Part shown: in pieces, positions 1-8,075 of the stretch
How positions within the stretch are numbered: the first letter of the stretch is position 1
How the letters are laid out: each line of letters begins with the position of its first letter
Assembly (NCBI GenBank): GCA_027489175.1
Contig: JAIYAE010000029.1
Span: forward strand, 1 to 64,000
Direction of reading: 5' to 3'
Source: Rhodobacter sp.
GTDB lineage: Bacteria; Pseudomonadota; Alphaproteobacteria; Rhodobacterales; Rhodobacteraceae
Length of the DNA stretch: 64,000 nt
Notes under the pieces: model-generated
Database searches by the model: none
Told to the model about the DNA's origin: nothing
Seen by the model: the letters and a program-made list of their open reading frames with translations, nothing else
Program-made: the position numbers and the translations under genes

Positions 1-318
1 AGCAAGAAACGCTCGACCGAGATCGCCGAGCGCCTGCTGGAAGAGCTGACCCGCCTGGACGACCCCGACCAGGACAACATCAGCTTTACCATCATCAAGG
101 TGAACGACGCCTCCACCCGCCCCAAAGACCTCCGCCCCCCACGCCCCGCAATGACCGTCACAAGACCCAAACGCTTGACGACCGTCGTCGCGGAGCCGTT
201 CTGGCACCCCGAACTCGTACCGCCGGCTGCCGCGGATGCGGATGGCTACGAGGCCGAGGAAGAAGATGCCGGAGAGCAGGCGATCGTGGTCCCACGCCGT
301 CTGGCAGCGTTGCGCTAA
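1..318 (+). CDS. C-terminal end of a probable PP2C-type protein phosphatase (partial)
   Basis: The frame is open from base 1 and stops at 316-318, so about 105 C-terminal residues are visible and the start lies outside the window. Near residues 20-37 a DPDQDNISFTIIKV segment resembles the last metal-binding strand of PP2C-family Ser/Thr phosphatases, where an Asp-Asn pair is followed by Ile/Val and a hydrophobic strand. The remaining ~65 residues are Pro/Ala/Glu-rich and look disordered. The phosphatase call rests on this short motif alone; a SpoIIE-like phosphatase or an unrelated protein remains possible. Convergent with the nitroreductase gene, whose stop is 8 bases away. Confidence 0.42.
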   Translation, partial: SKKRSTEIAERLLEELTRLDDPDQDNISFTIIKVNDASTRPKDLRPPRPAMTVTRPKRLTTVVAEPFWHPELVPPAAADADGYEAEEEDAGEQAIVVPRRLAALR

Positions 319-325
319 AGCAGGA

Positions 326-1021
326 TCAGCCCGGAAAAGCCGTCATGATCGCGTCCAGCGGCTTTTTCCGCTTGGCAACCGCGGGCACCGTGGCCGTTTC
401 GGCCGGATAGCCGACCGGCAGGATCATCACCGGCTTTTCGTGGTCCGGCCTGCCGCACAACGGGCCAAGGAATTTCATCGGGTTCGGCGTATGTTCAAGG
501 CAGACCAGCCCGGCATGATGAATGGCGGCAATCAGCAGTCCAGTCGCAATGCCCACGCTTTCGGGAACGTAATAGTTCTTGTAGCGGGTGCCGTCTTCGG
601 TAAGCCCGTAGCGCTGCGCGAAGACCACGATCAGCCAGGGCGCATCGGTCAGATGGGGTTTTGAGACGCCGGTCCCGATCGGCTCCAGCGCGGCCAGCCA
701 TTCATCCCCCGCCGCGCCGGAATAGAAGGCGCGCTCTTCCTCTTCGGCACCTTCACGAATGCGGGCCTTCATGGCCGGGTCGGCGATCGCCACGAAATGC
801 CAGGGTTGGTGGTTCGCACCAGACGGCGCAGTGCCAGCGGCCGCGATACAGGCGGCGATCACCGCCTCTGGCACCGGGCACGGCGCATAGTCCCGTACGG
901 AATGGCGCTTGCGCATATAGGCGAGGAACCCCTCAGCTCCGGCCAGTGCGGCGGCCTCATCCATCTGCACACGGTCGGGCAGCGGCAGGGCCTCATACCG
1001 GACCTCACCCTTGCGATACAT
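326..1021 (-). CDS. nitroreductase family protein, iodotyrosine-deiodinase-like
   Basis: 231 aa. FMN-dependent NAD(P)H oxidoreductase fold. Near residues 37-75 the protein has a KRHSVRDYAPCPVP segment followed by AGTAPSGANHQPWHF, the hallmark FMN-phosphate and dimer-interface motifs of the nitroreductase superfamily, in the form found in the iodotyrosine deiodinase/BluB-like branch. The substrate cannot be told. The ATG at 1019-1021 shares its A with the TGA of the upstream mbfA gene (TGATG), so translation is probably coupled and both genes are one transcription unit. The reading frame continues upstream, but that extension lies inside mbfA and is not protein-like. Linkage to an iron exporter makes a flavin-linked role in iron redox imaginable, but this is speculation. 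Confidence 0.85.
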   Translation of the reverse strand: MYRKGEVRYEALPLPDRVQMDEAAALAGAEGFLAYMRKRHSVRDYAPCPVPEAVIAACIAAAGTAPSGANHQPWHFVAIADPAMKARIREGAEEEERAFYSGAAGDEWLAALEPIGTGVSKPHLTDAPWLIVVFAQRYGLTEDGTRYKNYYVPESVGIATGLLIAAIHHAGLVCLEHTPNPMKFLGPLCGRPDHEKPVMILPVGYPAETATVPAVAKRKKPLDAIMTAFPG

Positions 1022-1998
1022 CACCCGCCTCCTATCAATGCCCCTGCGGCAAAGACCAGAGCACCGCCAACGACGACCTGCAAGGCGGCCCGCAGGAACG
1101 GCGTTTCCATGTAGCGGTTCTGGATCCAGGCGATGGCCCAAAGCTCGACAAAGACGACGACCATGGCAATCGTGGTGGCGGTCCAGAAATCGGGGATCAG
1201 ATAGGGCAGCGCATGGCCCATCCCGCCCAGCGTGGTCATCACACCTGAGGCAAGCCCGCGCTTCCACGGGCTGCCGCGCCCGGACAGAACGCCATCGTCA
1301 TGCGCGGCTTCGGTGAAGCCCATCGAGATGCCTGCGCCCACGCTGGCGGCCGTGCCGACCAGGAAGGTGGTCCAGGTGTCTTGTGTGGCAAAGGCCGTGG
1401 CAAAGATCGGCGCGAGGGTGGAGACCGAGCCATCCATCAGCCCTGCCAACCCCGGCTGGACCCAAGTGAGGATGAACTGGCGCTTGGCGGTGGCATCCTC
1501 ATCAGCGCGGGCGTCTTCGACAAGATGCTTCTCGGTCAGACGGTTGGCATGGCGTTCATGGCCAGCCTCGGCCGCGGCAAGGTCACCCAGAAGACGGCGG
1601 GTGGCGGCGTCCTGGGTTTGGGCTGCGGCGCGGGTGTAGAAATCCTGCGCGGCATGCTCCATCGCCTGGGCTTCGCCCCGGATGGTATCAAGCGACAGGG
1701 TCTTCGCCAGCCAGACCGGGCGGCGGGCGTAGAAACCGGCCACATGCTCCCGCCGGATCAGGGGGATCACGTCGCCAAAGCGGGCGCGGTGCAGGTCGAT
1801 CAGGCGCTGGCGGTGCTGGTCTTCCTCTTTCGCCATGTCATCGAACACTGCGGCCGAGGCCGGAAAGTCTCCGCGCAGCCGTTCGCCATAGCTGCGGTAG
1901 ATCTGCGCATCGTCTTCCTCAGAGGAGATGGCCAGTGCCAGAATTTCTTGTTCTGACAGGTCAGCAAAGCGACGGCGTGAAGCGAAGGATGGCAGCAT
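1021..1998 (-). CDS. mbfA: membrane-bound ferritin-like iron exporter (erythrin-VIT1 family)
   Basis: 325 aa, two domains. Residues ~1-150 are a ferritin/rubrerythrin-like four-helix domain with the di-iron pattern of repeated Glu and ExxH motifs (SSEEDDAQIY, KEEDQHRQRL, MEHAAQDFY, AEAGHERHANRL). Residues ~170-325 are a VIT1/CCC1-type transporter with about five membrane helices. This fusion is MbfA, known in rhizobia as an inner-membrane iron exporter that protects against iron and peroxide stress under Irr control. The ATG at 1996-1998 is used; no strong Shine-Dalgarno is seen. An Irr/ICE-like box lies 14 bases upstream, which fits iron regulation. First gene of a two-gene unit with the nitroreductase. 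Confidence 0.9.
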   Translation of the reverse strand: MLPSFASRRRFADLSEQEILALAISSEEDDAQIYRSYGERLRGDFPASAAVFDDMAKEEDQHRQRLIDLHRARFGDVIPLIRREHVAGFYARRPVWLAKTLSLDTIRGEAQAMEHAAQDFYTRAAAQTQDAATRRLLGDLAAAEAGHERHANRLTEKHLVEDARADEDATAKRQFILTWVQPGLAGLMDGSVSTLAPIFATAFATQDTWTTFLVGTAASVGAGISMGFTEAAHDDGVLSGRGSPWKRGLASGVMTTLGGMGHALPYLIPDFWTATTIAMVVVFVELWAIAWIQNRYMETPFLRAALQVVVGGALVFAAGALIGGG

Positions 1999-2011
1999 GA
2001 TCGACCCAATT

Positions 2012-2028
2012 TCTGGAATGATTCTAAT
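2012..2028 (-). promoter_or_regulatory. Irr box (ICE-like motif) upstream of mbfA
   Basis: Read on the minus strand the 17-mer is ATTAGAATCATTCCAGA. It matches the ICE/Irr consensus TTTAGAA-N3-TTCTAAA at 11 of 14 fixed positions, including the TTAGAA core and the TTC. It sits 14 bases before the mbfA start, where bound Irr would block initiation. Irr control of mbfA is established in rhizobia; the site here is assigned by similarity. Confidence 0.65.
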
Positions 2029-2063
2029 CTAGCCGAGATCGGCGCTGGGGCAAGGCGATAAAC

Positions 2064-2079
2064 TGAACCGAAGAGTTCA
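2064..2079. promoter_or_regulatory. TetR-type operator copy 1 (TGAAC-N6-GTTCA)
   Basis: TGAACCGAAGAGTTCA, an interrupted palindrome with 5-bp arms. First of three copies (also 2097-2112 and 2124-2139) in the leader of the small secreted protein and TetR regulator genes. The three share both arms exactly and differ in the 6-base centre. Confidence 0.7.
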
Positions 2080-2096
2080 TTTTTTGCTTGCGAATC

Positions 2097-2112
2097 TGAA
2101 CTGGTGGGTTCA
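2097..2112. promoter_or_regulatory. TetR-type operator copy 2 (TGAAC-N6-GTTCA)
   Basis: TGAACTGGTGGGTTCA. The start lies 33 bases after copy 1 and 27 bases before copy 3. The flanks extend the palindrome (tCTGAAC...GTTCAGa). It probably overlaps the core promoter of the downstream pair. Confidence 0.7.
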
Positions 2113-2123
2113 GATTATGAAAA

Positions 2124-2139
2124 TGAACCGAGTAGTTCA
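2124..2139. promoter_or_regulatory. TetR-type operator copy 3 (TGAAC-N6-GTTCA)
   Basis: TGAACCGAGTAGTTCA, ending 14 bases before the start codon of the small secreted protein gene and just upstream of its GGAG. A repressor here would act close to the transcription start. The likely binder is the TetR protein encoded at 2390-3016. Confidence 0.7.
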
Positions 2140-2153
2140 GAATGGAGATCAAG

Positions 2154-2327
2154 ATGACCCGTACCGCCCTTGCCGCCGCTTTCACCTTGGCGCTTGCACT
2201 GCCTGCCGCTGCCCAAAGCCTGTCGGTCCTGCTGCCTGTCATCAGCTTTCCCGATCCGGTAACCGCGCCGTCGACGAAAGGCTGTGCGGCTGACAGCACC
2301 AGCACGGTTTGCACCCTGCAGGAATGA
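2154..2327 (+). CDS. small secreted protein, unknown function
   Basis: 57 aa. The N-terminus MTRTALAAAFTLALALPAAAQ is a clear Sec signal peptide with an AxA cleavage site near residue 20. The mature peptide is about 37 residues, hydrophobic at first, with two cysteines eight residues apart that could form a disulfide. The ATG at 2154 is preferred over an in-frame ATG at 2142 because GGAG (2144-2147) sits at proper spacing before it. It follows three identical-arm operators directly and its TGA overlaps a possible ATG of the TetR gene, so the two are probably co-transcribed. No family is recognised. Confidence 0.6.
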   Translation: MTRTALAAAFTLALALPAAAQSLSVLLPVISFPDPVTAPSTKGCAADSTSTVCTLQE

Positions 2328-2389
2328 CGTCTGCCACATCGCTTGCCGCGCTTGGCCCCGATGTTCTATGGTCCCCGGATGGGGATCCA

Positions 2390-3016
2390 ATGACCATCAT
2401 CGCCGATCAGGGGGTCCGGCGCGGCCGGAAGTTTGACCAGGTGCTGGACGGCGCGCGCAAGGTGTTTTTGCGCGACGGATTTGAGCGCGCCTCGGTTGAC
2501 GACATAGCGCGTGAGGCAGGGGTATCGAAGGCCACGATCTACGCCTATTTCCCGGACAAGCAGCTGATGTTCCTTGAGGTTGCGCGCTGCGAATGCCACC
2601 GCCAGACCGAAGACGCCGAAGCCTCGATCGACGGTGACCTGCCGGTGCGCGCTGTCCTGACTTTGGCGGCCGAACGGATCACGCAGTTCCTGATGTCCGA
2701 ATTCGGTCAGCGGATGTTCCGTATCGTCGTCGGGGAAGGGGAGCGGTTTCCTGGCCTTGGACAAGAGTTCTACGAATATGGGCCGGGGTTGATTCATGCC
2801 CGGCTGGTCCATCACCTTGGGTGTTATGTTGCCAAGGGAGAGTTGCGGATCGACGATCTTGACCTTGCAGCCGACCAGTTCGCCCAACTGTGCAAGGCGA
2901 CGATCCATGAAAAGCTCATTTTCGGGATGATCAGTTCCATCACCCCTGAGGACGCCCGGCGCAGTGCACATGGGGCGGTGGACATGTTCATGGCGCGCTA
3001 CGGGGTCGGCGGCTAA
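2390..3016 (+). CDS. TetR/AcrR family transcriptional regulator (AefR-like C-terminal domain)
   Basis: 208 aa. Residues ~10-57 are a TetR DNA-binding domain (VFLRDGFERASVDDIA, then GVSKATIYAYF as recognition helix). The remainder, with ITQFLMSEFGQRMFRIVVGEG, resembles the AefR-like TetR C-terminal domain. The ATG at 2390 follows GGGGA at good spacing and gives a normal N-terminus. An alternative ATG at 2324 overlaps the stop of the preceding gene (ATGA) and would add 22 residues. It probably autoregulates through the three TGAAC-N6-GTTCA sites. The ligand is unknown; no efflux pump lies next to it, so the small secreted protein is its only visible target. Confidence 0.88.
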   Translation: MTIIADQGVRRGRKFDQVLDGARKVFLRDGFERASVDDIAREAGVSKATIYAYFPDKQLMFLEVARCECHRQTEDAEASIDGDLPVRAVLTLAAERITQFLMSEFGQRMFRIVVGEGERFPGLGQEFYEYGPGLIHARLVHHLGCYVAKGELRIDDLDLAADQFAQLCKATIHEKLIFGMISSITPEDARRSAHGAVDMFMARYGVGG

Positions 3017-3101
3017 GGGACACCGCCTGCGGCGATTTCGTCGGCCTTTAGGGCGATCCGCACAGCGCGGCGCGACGACGCCATCGACGAGCGGCCCCTG
3101 G

Positions 3102-4373
3102 TCAGCCGTTTTCGCGCAGCACCGATCCGGCAAGGTACAGCGATCCGCAGATCAGGACGCGCGCTTGCGGGTCTTTGGCGGCAATCGCGGCCAGCGCATC
3201 GGCCACCGATGGGGCCGTCACAGCGTCAATCCCAGCCGAGCGGGCGGCGTCGCAAGTCACTTCGGCCGGAAGGGTGTTCTTTTCGCCAGGGATCGACACG
3301 GCATAGAGCTGCGTCACATGGCGCGCCAGCGGGGTCATGTAGCCGGTCACATCCTTGGTGTTCAGCATGCCGCAGATCAGATGGGTTTCCCGCTTCGGCA
3401 TCCGGGCCAACGTGGCGGCAACCGCCTCGGCTCCAGCCGGGTTGTGGCCGCCGTCCAGCCAAAGCTCCACCTGCGGGGCCGCGTCCACCAGCGGACCCTG
3501 CCGCATCCGCTGCATCCGGGCAGGCCAGAAGGCGCGGGTTACGGCAGCCTCACAGGCCGCTTCGTCCCGGCCAAGATGGCGCAGGGCGGCAATCGCGGCC
3601 CCGGCGTTTTGAATCTGGTGGGGGCCGGGCAGGTTGGGCAAGGGCAGGTCAAGAAGGCCGTTTTCGTCCTGGAAGACCAGCCGCCCGCGATCTTCGAACG
3701 CGTGCCAGTGCTGCCCGAAAGCCAGCACCGGCGCGCCCATCCGCGCGGCCTTCGCCTCAATCACCGCAAGCCCGTCATCCGTCTGCGGGCCGACGATCAC
3801 CGGCACGCCGCGCTTGATGATCCCGGCCTTTTCGCCCGCAATTGCCGCCACCGTGTCGCCAAGGAAGGCCTGATGGTCCAGGCTGACCGGAGTGATGATC
3901 GTCAAACGGGGCGCTTCAACCACATTGGTCGCGTCCAGCCGCCCACCAAGGCCCACCTCAAGCAACGTCCAATCCGCAGGGGTGCGGGCGAAGGCCAGAA
4001 AGGCCGCGCAAGTGGTGATTTCGAAGAAGGTGATCTCGTCTGGCCCGTTGGCCGTCACGCATTCATCCAAAAGCGCTGCCAGGGCGGGTTCGCTGATCAA
4101 CTCCCCCGCCAGCCGGATGCGTTCGTGGAACCGCGCAAGGTGGGGCGAGGTATAGGCGTGGACTTTGTCGCCGCCCGCCTCAAGCCCCGCGCGGATCATC
4201 GCCTGCGTGCTGCCTTTGCCGTTCGTCCCGGCGATATGGATCACCGGCGGAATGGCCCGTTCCGGGTTGCCCAGCACGGCCAGCAGGCGCTCCACGCGGC
4301 CCAAGGTCAGGTCGATCACCTTGGGGTGCAGTGTCATCATCCGGTCAAGGATGACATCAGACCCGACCGTCAC
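3102..4373 (-). CDS. folC: bifunctional folylpolyglutamate synthase / dihydrofolate synthase
   Basis: 423 aa, normal for FolC. It adds glutamate to dihydropteroate and extends the polyglutamate tail of folates (Mur-ligase superfamily, ATP-dependent, cytosolic). The P-loop [11 protein letters not shown] lies near residues 46-56, followed by the Mur-ligase TSPHL...RIR segment, [10 protein letters not shown] and the [13 protein letters not shown] motif. The first codon used is GTG at 4371-4373, which overlaps the accD stop as GTGA. An in-frame ATG 11 codons downstream (4340) is an alternative. accD-folC is a conserved pair in this bacterial group. Confidence 0.95.
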   Translation of the reverse strand: MTVGSDVILDRMMTLHPKVIDLTLGRVERLLAVLGNPERAIPPVIHIAGTNGKGSTQAMIRAGLEAGGDKVHAYTSPHLARFHERIRLAGELISEPALAALLDECVTANGPDEITFFEITTCAAFLAFARTPADWTLLEVGLGGRLDATNVVEAPRLTIITPVSLDHQAFLGDTVAAIAGEKAGIIKRGVPVIVGPQTDDGLAVIEAKAARMGAPVLAFGQHWHAFEDRGRLVFQDENGLLDLPLPNLPGPHQIQNAGAAIAALRHLGRDEAACEAAVTRAFWPARMQRMRQGPLVDAAPQVELWLDGGHNPAGAEAVAATLARMPKRETHLICGMLNTKDVTGYMTPLARHVTQLYAVSIPGEKNTLPAEVTCDAARSAGIDAVTAPSVADALAAIAAKDPQARVLICGSLYLAGSVLRENG

Positions 4374-5287
4374 GCCTTGGCTTCCACCGGTTCGGGGGCC
4401 TTTTCAACAGGTGCGGGCAGGTCGCCCTTGATCGCCGGCGGCATCCCCATAAGCAAGCGGATCAGCGTCACCAACTCATCCTTCATTGCCTTGCGGTGCA
4501 CGACGCGGTCCAGCATGCCGTGGTCCAGCAGATATTCCGCCCGCTGGAACCCTTCGGGCAGCTTTTCGCGGATCGTCTGTTCGATCACCCGCGCGCCGGC
4601 GAAGCCGATCTGCGCATTCGGTTCGGCAATCTGCACATCGCCCAGCATGGCATAGCTGGCGGTCACCCCGCCCGTGGTTGGGTGCGTGAGAACGACGATA
4701 TACGGCAGCCCCGCCTCTTTCAGCATCTGCACCGCGACGGTCGTGCGCGGCATCTGCATCAGGGACAGCATCCCCTCCTGCATCCGCGCGCCGCCGGAGG
4801 CGGAAAACAGCACCAACGGGCGCTTCAGCTTTACCGCGCGTTCGGCGGCGGCGATGATCGCGTTGCCGACATACATGCCCATCGACCCGGCCATGAAGGC
4901 AAAGTCCTGCGCAGCGGCGACGATGGGCGTGCGGTTCATCTCACCTTCCGCCACCAGCATCGCGTCCCGCTCGCCGCTGGCCTTCTGTGCGGCCTTCACC
5001 CGGTCGGGGTATTTCTTCTGGTCGCGGAAATGCAGCGGGTCAGCGACCGGATCGGGCACCTTCACCTCGGTGAAGATCCCGCCGTCAAAGAGGGCAGAAA
5101 ACCGGTCGCGCGGGCTGATCGCCATGTGGTGATCGCAGTTCGAACAGACGTTCTGGTTGCCCGAGAGTTCGCGGTGAAACAGCATCGTCCCGCATTCCGG
5201 GCACTTCGTCCACAGGTTCTCGGGCACCTCGCGGCGCGAGAACAGCGAGTTGATCTTCGGTCGGACGTAGTTGGTGATCCAGTTCAT
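4370..5287 (-). CDS. accD: acetyl-CoA carboxylase carboxyltransferase subunit beta
   Basis: 305 aa. With AccA it transfers carboxyl from biotin carrier protein to acetyl-CoA, giving malonyl-CoA for fatty acid synthesis. The N-terminal zinc ribbon is visible (CPEC near residue 28, CSNC near residue 50), followed by the crotonase-like carboxyltransferase core with SGGARMQEG and [11 protein letters not shown]. The C-terminus is Pro/Ala/Glu-rich. The ATG at 5285-5287 is used. It is translationally coupled to folC by a 4-base overlap. The 155 bases upstream separate it from the divergent cytochrome b561 gene. Confidence 0.96.
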   Translation of the reverse strand: MNWITNYVRPKINSLFSRREVPENLWTKCPECGTMLFHRELSGNQNVCSNCDHHMAISPRDRFSALFDGGIFTEVKVPDPVADPLHFRDQKKYPDRVKAAQKASGERDAMLVAEGEMNRTPIVAAAQDFAFMAGSMGMYVGNAIIAAAERAVKLKRPLVLFSASGGARMQEGMLSLMQMPRTTVAVQMLKEAGLPYIVVLTHPTTGGVTASYAMLGDVQIAEPNAQIGFAGARVIEQTIREKLPEGFQRAEYLLDHGMLDRVVHRKAMKDELVTLIRLLMGMPPAIKGDLPAPVEKAPEPVEAKA

Positions 5288-5442
5288 GCGGATATGGTCC
5301 TGCCCCTAAGCTCAGCCTGCGCAAGTCAGCCCCCGAGATAAGCCGCCGGGGGGGGAAATGCAATCAGCGCGCTTCGCGGACCGGGACTGAAACTAATCCG
5401 TCGGCGGCCCGTTGCTTCACCAGTGCAGCACGGGGGGCCATC

Positions 5443-6234
5443 ATGCCGCAAGGACCACTTGTCTACCGCCAGCGCCTTTTGACACGGATCACCCATTGGG
5501 TCTGGGCGGTCAGCCTGTTCTTCCTGATGCTGACCGGCCTGCAGATCTTCAACGCCTTTCCCAGCCTGCATATCGGGCTGGAATCGGGCTTTGATTATGA
5601 CAATGCCATCTTCGCCATCACCGCGCGTGAGGTGGAGGGCGAAATGCAGGGCATCACCCGCATCCTGGGCGCCGAGTTTGAAACGACCGGGATCCTTGGC
5701 ATCTCAGACGGTGAGGTGCGGGCCATCCCTGCCGCGCTGACCATCCCGTCGAAGACCAGCCTTGCCACTGGCCGGATGATCCATTTCTTCTTCGCTTGGG
5801 TCTTGGTCATCACGCTGGCCGTCTGGCTGATCGCCTCGGCGCTGAACGGCCATCTGCGGCAGTTGATCCCGACGCTGGCCGACCTGCGCGCCCTGCCGCA
5901 GGACCTGAAGGATCACGCCCGCCTGCGGTTCCATCACGGGGCCAGCTACAACGTGCTGCAGAAGCTGGCCTATGCGTCGGTCCTCTTCGTTGCCCTGCCG
6001 CTGATGATCCTGACCGGGCTATCCATGTCCCCCGGCTTCAACGCCGCCGCCCCGTGGCTTCTGGACCTTTTCGGTGGCCGCCAGACCGCGCGGACGATTC
6101 ATTTCCTGACCATGGTCGCCCTGATCGGCTTCTTCGTCGTCCACATGGCGATGATCCTGCTGGCCGGGCCGTTGAACGAGATGAGGTCGATCCTGACCGG
6201 CTGGTATCGCACCGATGGAGGCAATCATGATTGA
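5443..6234 (+). CDS. cytochrome b561-type membrane protein (b subunit for molybdo-oxidoreductase)
   Basis: 263 aa integral membrane protein with four or five predicted helices (residues ~17-35, ~110-133, ~168-190, ~215-238) and candidate haem-ligand histidines in RITHWVWA, MIHFFFAW, RFHHG and TIHFL / VVHMAM. It resembles the cytochrome b561/thiosulfate-reductase b-subunit group (COG4117-like). It would link the quinone pool to the periplasmic partner encoded immediately downstream. The ATG at 5443 follows a G-rich stretch. Its last codons overlap the next gene by 8 bases, so the two are translationally coupled. The electron-transfer direction and substrate are not known. Confidence 0.85.
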   Translation: MPQGPLVYRQRLLTRITHWVWAVSLFFLMLTGLQIFNAFPSLHIGLESGFDYDNAIFAITAREVEGEMQGITRILGAEFETTGILGISDGEVRAIPAALTIPSKTSLATGRMIHFFFAWVLVITLAVWLIASALNGHLRQLIPTLADLRALPQDLKDHARLRFHHGASYNVLQKLAYASVLFVALPLMILTGLSMSPGFNAAAPWLLDLFGGRQTARTIHFLTMVALIGFFVVHMAMILLAGPLNEMRSILTGWYRTDGGNHD

Positions 6235-6991
6235 CCGCCGCAAACTTCTCCTTGGGGGGGCCGCGCTTGCCCTGTCCGGCTGCAAGGTCTTTGACAGTGC
6301 AACCGCGAAGGACAGCGCCCTTCGCCAGCTTTTTGCCAGCCATGAGGGCCTGACCAAGGCCACCCAGCGCGCCCTGATCGGTGACCGCCTCGCGCCCGAG
6401 TTCACGGAGGCCGACATTCGCCAGGGCCAGCGCCCGAACGGCTCAACCGACCCGACCAGCGCCGCCTATCGCCAGATGACCGAAACCGCTTTCCGCGACT
6501 ACCGGCTGACCGTTACTGGCCTTGTCGACGCGCCGCAAAGCCTGTCACTGGCCGACCTGACCGCGCTGCCCTCCCGCACCCAGATCACCCGGCATGACTG
6601 CGTGGAGGGGTGGAGCTGCATCGCCAAATGGCAGGGTGTGCCGCTTGGGGACGTCCTGACCCTCGCCCAGCCGAAACTCACTGCCCGCTACGCCGTCTTT
6701 CACTGCTTTGATGCCATCGAACGCAACCTGTCGGGGGAAGTATTCTACTACGAATCCATCGACCTGATCGACGCCTACCACCCCCAGACCATCCTTGCTT
6801 ACGCGATGAACGGTTCGCCTCTGCCGGTGGCGAACGGCGCGCCCCTGCGCCTGCGGGTCGAAAGGCAGCTGGGCTACAAGATGGCGAAGTACGTCCATAC
6901 CATCGAGCTGACCGACACTCTCGCCGCCCTCGGGTCGGGCAAGGGCAGCTATTGGGCGGATCGCGGCTATGAATGGTACGCGGGCATCTGA
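6227..6991 (+). CDS. molybdopterin-dependent oxidoreductase, sulfite oxidase/YedY fold, exported lipoprotein
   Basis: 254 aa. Residues 4-5 are a twin arginine (DRRKLLLGG) and residues 16-19 form a lipobox (LSGC), so it is probably a Tat-exported, lipid-anchored periplasmic protein. Residues ~90-235 are the sulfite-oxidase-type molybdopterin domain. Cys125 in TRHDCVEGWSC is the likely molybdenum ligand, and a second Cys (131) lies six residues on. The ATG at 6227 lies within the end of the cytochrome b561 gene. The pair resembles a YedY/YedZ-like oxidoreductase but with an unrelated b561-type partner. Substrate unknown. Confidence 0.82.
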   Translation: MIDRRKLLLGGAALALSGCKVFDSATAKDSALRQLFASHEGLTKATQRALIGDRLAPEFTEADIRQGQRPNGSTDPTSAAYRQMTETAFRDYRLTVTGLVDAPQSLSLADLTALPSRTQITRHDCVEGWSCIAKWQGVPLGDVLTLAQPKLTARYAVFHCFDAIERNLSGEVFYYESIDLIDAYHPQTILAYAMNGSPLPVANGAPLRLRVERQLGYKMAKYVHTIELTDTLAALGSGKGSYWADRGYEWYAGI

Positions 6992-7040
6992 CCCTCGCGG
7001 ACCCCCACCTTTCACATTTGCACAAATATCCCACGGGGGT

Positions 7041-7061
7041 GTGGGGGTGTGAAACCCCCAC
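7041..7061. terminator. hairpin between convergent genes
   Basis: GTGGGGGT / ACCCCCAC stem of 8 bp with a 5-base loop. It lies between the molybdoenzyme gene and recR, which converge. No U-run follows, so it is at best a weak or Rho-assisted terminator. Confidence 0.45.
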
Positions 7062-7069
7062 TGCTCCGG

Positions 7070-7666
7070 CTAAAGCCCGCGCCGCGCCCGCAGTGCCGCG
7101 CCGATCGTGCCATCGTCGAGGTAGTCCAATTCCCCGCCAATCGGCACGCCCTGCGCAAGGGTGGTGATCTGCACCGCCGTCGGTGCCAAAGCATCAGCGA
7201 TGTAATGCGCTGTGGTCTGGCCATCGACCGTGGCGTTCAGCGCCAGAATCACCTCGCGCACGCCTTCATCGCCCACCCGGCCCACCAGCCGGGGGATGCC
7301 CAGCTCGTCCGGCCCCACCCCGTCCAGCGCCGAAAGCGTGCCGCCCAGCACATGGTAGCGGCCGCGGAACGCCTGCCCCCGCTCCATCGCCCAAAGGTCG
7401 GCCACATCGGCCACCACGCAAATCTCACCGGTGGCGCGCGCCGGGTTGGCGCAGATCGGACAGACCTCGGCGGTGGAGATATTGCCGCAGACCTGACAGT
7501 CCCGCGCTGCAAGCGCCACCTGGGCAAGCGCCTGGGCCAGGGGGGCCATCAACTGCCCGCGCTTCTTCAGAAGGACCAGCACCGCCCGCCGCGCTGACCT
7601 TGGCCCAAGCCCAGGCAGCCGGGCCATCAGCTCAATCAACGCTTCGATGCCGGTCTCGTCAGCCAT
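7070..7666 (-). CDS. recR: recombination mediator protein RecR
   Basis: 198 aa, the usual length. RecR acts with RecF/RecO to load RecA at gaps. An N-terminal helix-hairpin-helix ([11 protein letters not shown]) is followed by a four-cysteine zinc finger (CQVCGN...CPIC, residues ~56-72) and a Toprim domain ([13 protein letters not shown] onward). Walker-B-like residues near the C-terminus ([16 protein letters not shown]) match the family. The ATG at 7664-7666 lies one base from the stop of ybaB. Last gene of the dnaX-GNAT-ybaB-recR run. Confidence 0.96.
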   Translation of the reverse strand: MADETGIEALIELMARLPGLGPRSARRAVLVLLKKRGQLMAPLAQALAQVALAARDCQVCGNISTAEVCPICANPARATGEICVVADVADLWAMERGQAFRGRYHVLGGTLSALDGVGPDELGIPRLVGRVGDEGVREVILALNATVDGQTTAHYIADALAPTAVQITTLAQGVPIGGELDYLDDGTIGAALRARRGL

Positions 7667-7667
7667 C

Positions 7668-8021
7668 TTAGAACGGCAGCTTCATGCCGGGCGGGACGCC
7701 CATCTGTTCGGCCAGCCGTGCCATTTCCTGTTCGCTTTTCGCCCGCGCCTTGGCCTGCGCGTCATGGATCGCGGCCAGGATCAGGTCTTCGACCACTTCC
7801 TTTTCGCTGGCGACCAGGATCGACGGATCGATGTCCAGCCCCGTCACCTCACCTTTTGCCGTCGCCCGCGCCTTCACCAGCCCGGCACCCGATTCGCCCA
7901 TGACCACCATGCGCGACAGCTCGTCCTGCATTTCGGTGATCTTCGACTGCATTTCCGTGGCGGCCTTCATCATCTTGGCCATGTCGCCAAGCCCGGCCAA
8001 TCCGCCCAAACCCTTCAGCAT
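7668..8021 (-). CDS. ybaB: YbaB/EbfC family nucleoid-associated protein
   Basis: 117 aa. Small DNA-binding protein of the YbaB/EbfC family, normally a dimer, encoded between dnaX and recR in many bacteria. The pattern [18 protein letters not shown], then [12 protein letters not shown] and [17 protein letters not shown], is typical. The start MLKGLGG at 8021 is preferred over an in-frame ATG seven codons upstream because GGAGAA lies at correct spacing before it. Cytosolic/nucleoid. Confidence 0.94.
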   Translation of the reverse strand: MLKGLGGLAGLGDMAKMMKAATEMQSKITEMQDELSRMVVMGESGAGLVKARATAKGEVTGLDIDPSILVASEKEVVEDLILAAIHDAQAKARAKSEQEMARLAEQMGVPPGMKLPF

Positions 8022-8075
8022 CTCGTTCTCCGTCCGTTTCACCTGAGATACGGGTGACGCAACCCTCGCGCAAGG

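Noticed and set aside
2964..4655. Long open frame on the plus strand opposite folC and accD
   Set aside because: Composition is Arg/Gly/His-rich without domains, and it lies fully antisense to two conserved genes; a GC-rich codon artefact.
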